From DASXRA01 sp036506155 (GTDB lineage Bacteria > Actinomycetota > Actinomycetes > Mycobacteriales > Jatrophihabitantaceae): a stretch of 64,000 nucleotides of DNA. The DNA is taken from contig DASXSF010000080.1 in the NCBI GenBank assembly GCA_036506155.1, forward strand, positions 1 through 64,000, written 5' to 3'. Under the pieces are notes generated by a model. That model did not search any database, was not told the origin of the DNA, and was given only the letters and a program-made list of their open reading frames with translations. The translations under genes and the position numbers were made by a program. Position 1 is the first letter of the stretch. Each line of letters begins with the position of its first letter. Below, piece by piece: positions 61,684-64,000 of this stretch.

Positions 61684-62133
61684 TCAGGAGATCGCGGCCC
61701 GGACCAATTCGGCGACCTTCTTCTCCACCACGGGGCTCCACTTCAGCAGCGCGTACGCCACCGGCCATATGTCGCCGTCGTCGAGGCTCGCCGCGTCCTG
61801 GAAGCCCAGGGTCGAGTAGCGGTACTTGAACTTGCCCGAGTCCTGGAAGAAAACGACGATCTTGCCGTCCGTGTTCGCGTAGGCGGGCATGCCGTACCAG
61901 GTCTTCGGCGACAGTTCGGGCGCGGTCGCGGTCACCACGACGTGCACGCGCTCGGCGAGCGCACGGTCGTCCGGTGCCATCGCCGCGATGCCGTCGAGGA
62001 CCGCTTGCAGGCCGTCGGCCTGCTTGGCCCCCTTCTTGCCCTCGGCACGCAGCTCGGCGGCGCGCTTTCTCATCGCAGCGCGCTCCTCGGCGCTGAAGCC
62101 CGAGGACTCGGTCATGGAATTCTTAGCAGGCAT
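61684..62133 (-). CDS. DUF1801 family protein
   Basis: A 149-residue protein. N-terminal charged helix (FSAEERAAMRKRAAELRAEG), then a DUF1801 fold: HVVVTATAPELSPKTWYGMP, then DGKIVVFFQDSGKFKYRYST, and the end LKWSPVVEKKVAELVRAAIS. Related to YdhG, sometimes called iron-chaperone-like; function unclear. ATG at 62131-62133. Confidence 0.85.
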   Translation of the reverse strand: MPAKNSMTESSGFSAEERAAMRKRAAELRAEGKKGAKQADGLQAVLDGIAAMAPDDRALAERVHVVVTATAPELSPKTWYGMPAYANTDGKIVVFFQDSGKFKYRYSTLGFQDAASLDDGDIWPVAYALLKWSPVVEKKVAELVRAAIS

Positions 62134-62602
62134 TCTTGGGTTTCCCTTCCATGCTGAGCGGCCGGGTGCATTTGCCGCATGCGGAAACGGTAGGCCCGGT
62201 CAGATCCGCGGTGCTTCTCGATTCCTGATCACATTCAGCGCGTCCGGCGCCGTCCGATCAAGTCGCCGATCGTCGGACTCCAGGGCGCCCCGGCCTGGTC
62301 CGGTGCGCACCGCCGCCCCCGCGGCCAGCATCAGCGTGATCGCGGTGCGCCATGCGTCGTGCAGCCGGATCGGGCGCACCCCGGCGGCGACGACTGCCCG
62401 CTGCCGCGGCGGTTGCCCGACCGGGTCGGCCACCAGCGAGCCTGCCGGTCGTAACTGCCGGACCGTCAGCGGTCTGGTCGTGCATCATGGTCTGCCCTTC
62501 GTTTGCGCACGCGACCGGCTGGACGCGGTGTTGTCGGTCTCTCGCTCAGCAGGGGCCGGCACAAGATCAACAGAGTGAGATCAACTTTGCGGCATCAACG
62601 CG
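62134..62602. other. Stretch without an assignable gene
   Basis: Short frames exist on both strands but none looks like protein by composition or motif. No terminator or repeat was identified. Promoter space for the DUF1801 gene lies at its left end. Confidence 0.4.
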
Positions 62603-63229
62603 CTACATGCGGCAAATAGTCCGCAGCGGCGCTTGGCTCGCGTCGGACGTAGCCGCGCTCGGGCCGGCCGGCGTACCAACCGGGGCGAGTCGCCACAGGG
62701 TTGGTAGGTCCATGACGTAGCCGCGCCGGCGTCCTGACCGATCGAGCCAGGCGGTCACGCAGGTCTCGGAGCAGAAGATCCGCTGATTACTGCAGGTGAA
62801 GACCACGTCGTCCCACATTCGGGCGGTGGGAACGAGGAAGTGAGCGACCTGGTCGCCGACAGGTGGCTCGTGGTCGTCAACCTGCCACGCGTGTGCCTGC
62901 TCGCACGCTGGGCATGTCGTCGCCACCAGCATCGGCGCCTGGTCAGGCAGCAGGTGCGGCAACGCGAACGAATCCCATGCGCACCCGCCCCACCACAAAC
63001 TGTCCCGGCCCATCACTGAGAACCCGAGCGGAACGGCAGTGAATGGATGCGCCATGGTGATCCCGCCGTCCTGGCCCAGGGCGAGGTGCCGTCCGGCGGC
63101 GAGGGAGGCCAAGCCGGCGGACACCTGCTCCGGGGTAGTCGACATACCGCTGGCGAGGGTGGCGACCCGAGGGATCTCGCCCCGCCGGAAGCGTTCATAG
63201 ACGGCAAGTCGTAGGTCTTCAGTGTCCAC
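62603..63229 (-). CDS. Alkylmercury lyase (MerB)-family protein
   Basis: A 208-residue protein with the MerB active-site pattern: GGCAWDSFALPHLL holds Cys and Asp three apart, as the catalytic Cys/Asp pair of MerB, and FCSETCVTAWL holds the second active-site Cys. N-terminal winged helix-like segment: RLAVYERFRRGEIPRVATLA. MerB breaks carbon-mercury bonds, but many actinobacterial homologues are named only by similarity. No merA is seen. Start is a GTG at 63227-63229. Confidence 0.8.
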   Translation of the reverse strand: MDTEDLRLAVYERFRRGEIPRVATLASGMSTTPEQVSAGLASLAAGRHLALGQDGGITMAHPFTAVPLGFSVMGRDSLWWGGCAWDSFALPHLLPDQAPMLVATTCPACEQAHAWQVDDHEPPVGDQVAHFLVPTARMWDDVVFTCSNQRIFCSETCVTAWLDRSGRRRGYVMDLPTLWRLAPVGTPAGPSAATSDASQAPLRTICRM

Positions 63230-63454
63230 GCATCGGAGGCTAGCCGGGGACCACTGACGGCTGAACCCGAAGCGCGGGCCGTTGGCCTCCTCGACCACGC
63301 GCTCGTCGGCAGGATCGGGTGCACCATCAGCGGTGGCAGTGTCAGTGCGTTGGTCACTCGTGCAGACCGGGAGCCACATCCGGACGCTGCCACACGACGA
63401 GATACGCCTAGGGTGACTCGACACGATCTTTACCGGGGCGGACGGTGGCAGAAC

Positions 63455-64000
63455 GTGGACAATGGCACCCGCGATGAGCTGCTGTGTCGCCTGGCCCAGG
63501 CGGTCGGATCTGTCACGATCGCTCACCCGACGCGGGTCGCGATCGATGGACCGCCCGCTGCCGGCAAGACGACGCTAGCCGACGAGCTGGCCGTCGTCCT
63601 GCGTGGGCAGGGCCGCGAAGTCATTCGCGCGACGATCGAGGGCTTCCTTTTTCCCAGGGCACTGCGCTACCGCGCGGCGAGTACTCGGCCGAAGGCTGCT
63701 ATTTCGATACCCACGACTACGACGCGCTGAACCGGGTTCTGCTCGATCCGCTCGGTCCGGGCGGAGACCGACGGTTCCAGCAGGCGGTCTACGACCGGCG
63801 GACGGACACTGCGCTGTGCCCGCCGGTTACGACCGCCCCCGCAGACGCCGTGCTGCTCTTCGACGGCGTATTCCTCCTGCGCCCGGAACTGGTTGATCGG
63901 TGGGACCTGCGCATCTTCGTGTCGACCGCGTTCGCGGAGACCGTTGATCGCGCCATGATCAGAGAGCAGGGGGTGTTGTCCGCCGCCGACGTCGCGCGGC
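63455..64000 (+). pseudogene. Uridine kinase-like P-loop protein, frameshifted, 3' end outside window
   Basis: Starts at GTG 63455. Walker A is AIDGPPAAGKTTLADELAVV, followed by GREVIRATIEGFLFPRALRY. After ALRYR the frame breaks; one missing C near 63672 moves homology to the next frame (GEYSAEGCYFDTHDYDALNR, LFDGVFLLRPELVDRWDLRI, FAETVDRAMIREQGV), which runs out at the window edge. The family phosphorylates uridine or related substrates. Repair would give a normal enzyme of about 210 residues. Confidence 0.78.

Noticed and set aside
1..64000. CRISPR arrays, tRNA or rRNA genes
   Set aside because: No regularly spaced repeats and no cloverleaf or rRNA-like sequence was recognised by eye; a dedicated scan would be needed to exclude a missed tRNA.

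Overview
The window is high-GC DNA (roughly two thirds G+C) from an actinomycete. The evidence is the gene content: class F sortase with DUF4397, SigE-type sigma factors, LAL/LuxR and BTAD regulators, F420-type oxidoreductases (Ddn-like and PPOX), DUF4331, PRC-barrel, and a D-Ala-D-Ala carboxypeptidase. I cannot place it below class; it does not look like a typical Streptomyces arm. No rRNA, tRNA or CRISPR array was recognised.

Layout. 1-1800: a broken tyrosine integrase-GntR gene and the 3' end of an IS1380-type transposase, so the left edge is old mobile DNA. 1800-6150: a minus-strand run of small catabolic or detoxification genes (HbpS-like, enoyl-CoA hydratase, GTP cyclohydrolase I, VOC, alpha/beta hydrolase, tandem muconolactone-isomerase-like protein). 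6360-13000: SDR, a large LuxR-type ATPase regulator, transporter and SRPBCC remnants, LtrA and PadR. 13200-24650: DksA-like protein, a DoxX-like protein with 22-residue repeats, PRC-barrel, esterase-like protein, a NarL-type two-component pair, DUF4331, and an ECF sigma/membrane-protein pair. 24800-34300: an Ig/CnaB/NlpC-P60 wall protein, SPFH plus Arc-like protein, an ABC exporter, and an OmpR-type two-component system divergent from a DD-carboxypeptidase. 35000-44000: SigE pair, lipoproteins, F420 oxidoreductase, and a class F sortase locus.

44000-48900 is the most interesting part. A compact minus-strand operon encodes two short paralogous peptides with a conserved leader-like segment, a 796-residue protein joining a PqqD/RRE-like N-terminus, an M50 zinc metalloprotease (HELGH) and a MinD/ParA ATPase (KGGVGKT), and a secreted protein with three CxxC modules spaced exactly 34 residues apart. 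Divergent to it are a 70-residue protein and a BTAD (SARP-like) regulator. This looks like an uncharacterised peptide maturation and export system. 49000-64000 holds ordinary genes (MFS exporter, exonuclease, methyltransferases, VOC, LysR, YbaK, MerB-like, uridine kinase-like) plus a malic enzyme-fumarase chimera.

The second theme is gene breakage. At least ten single-base indels (mostly in or next to short G/C runs), two in-frame stop codons and two gene-to-gene deletion junctions break otherwise recognisable genes all along the window. Either the sequence has consensus errors or this is a region of unusual decay; raw reads would decide.
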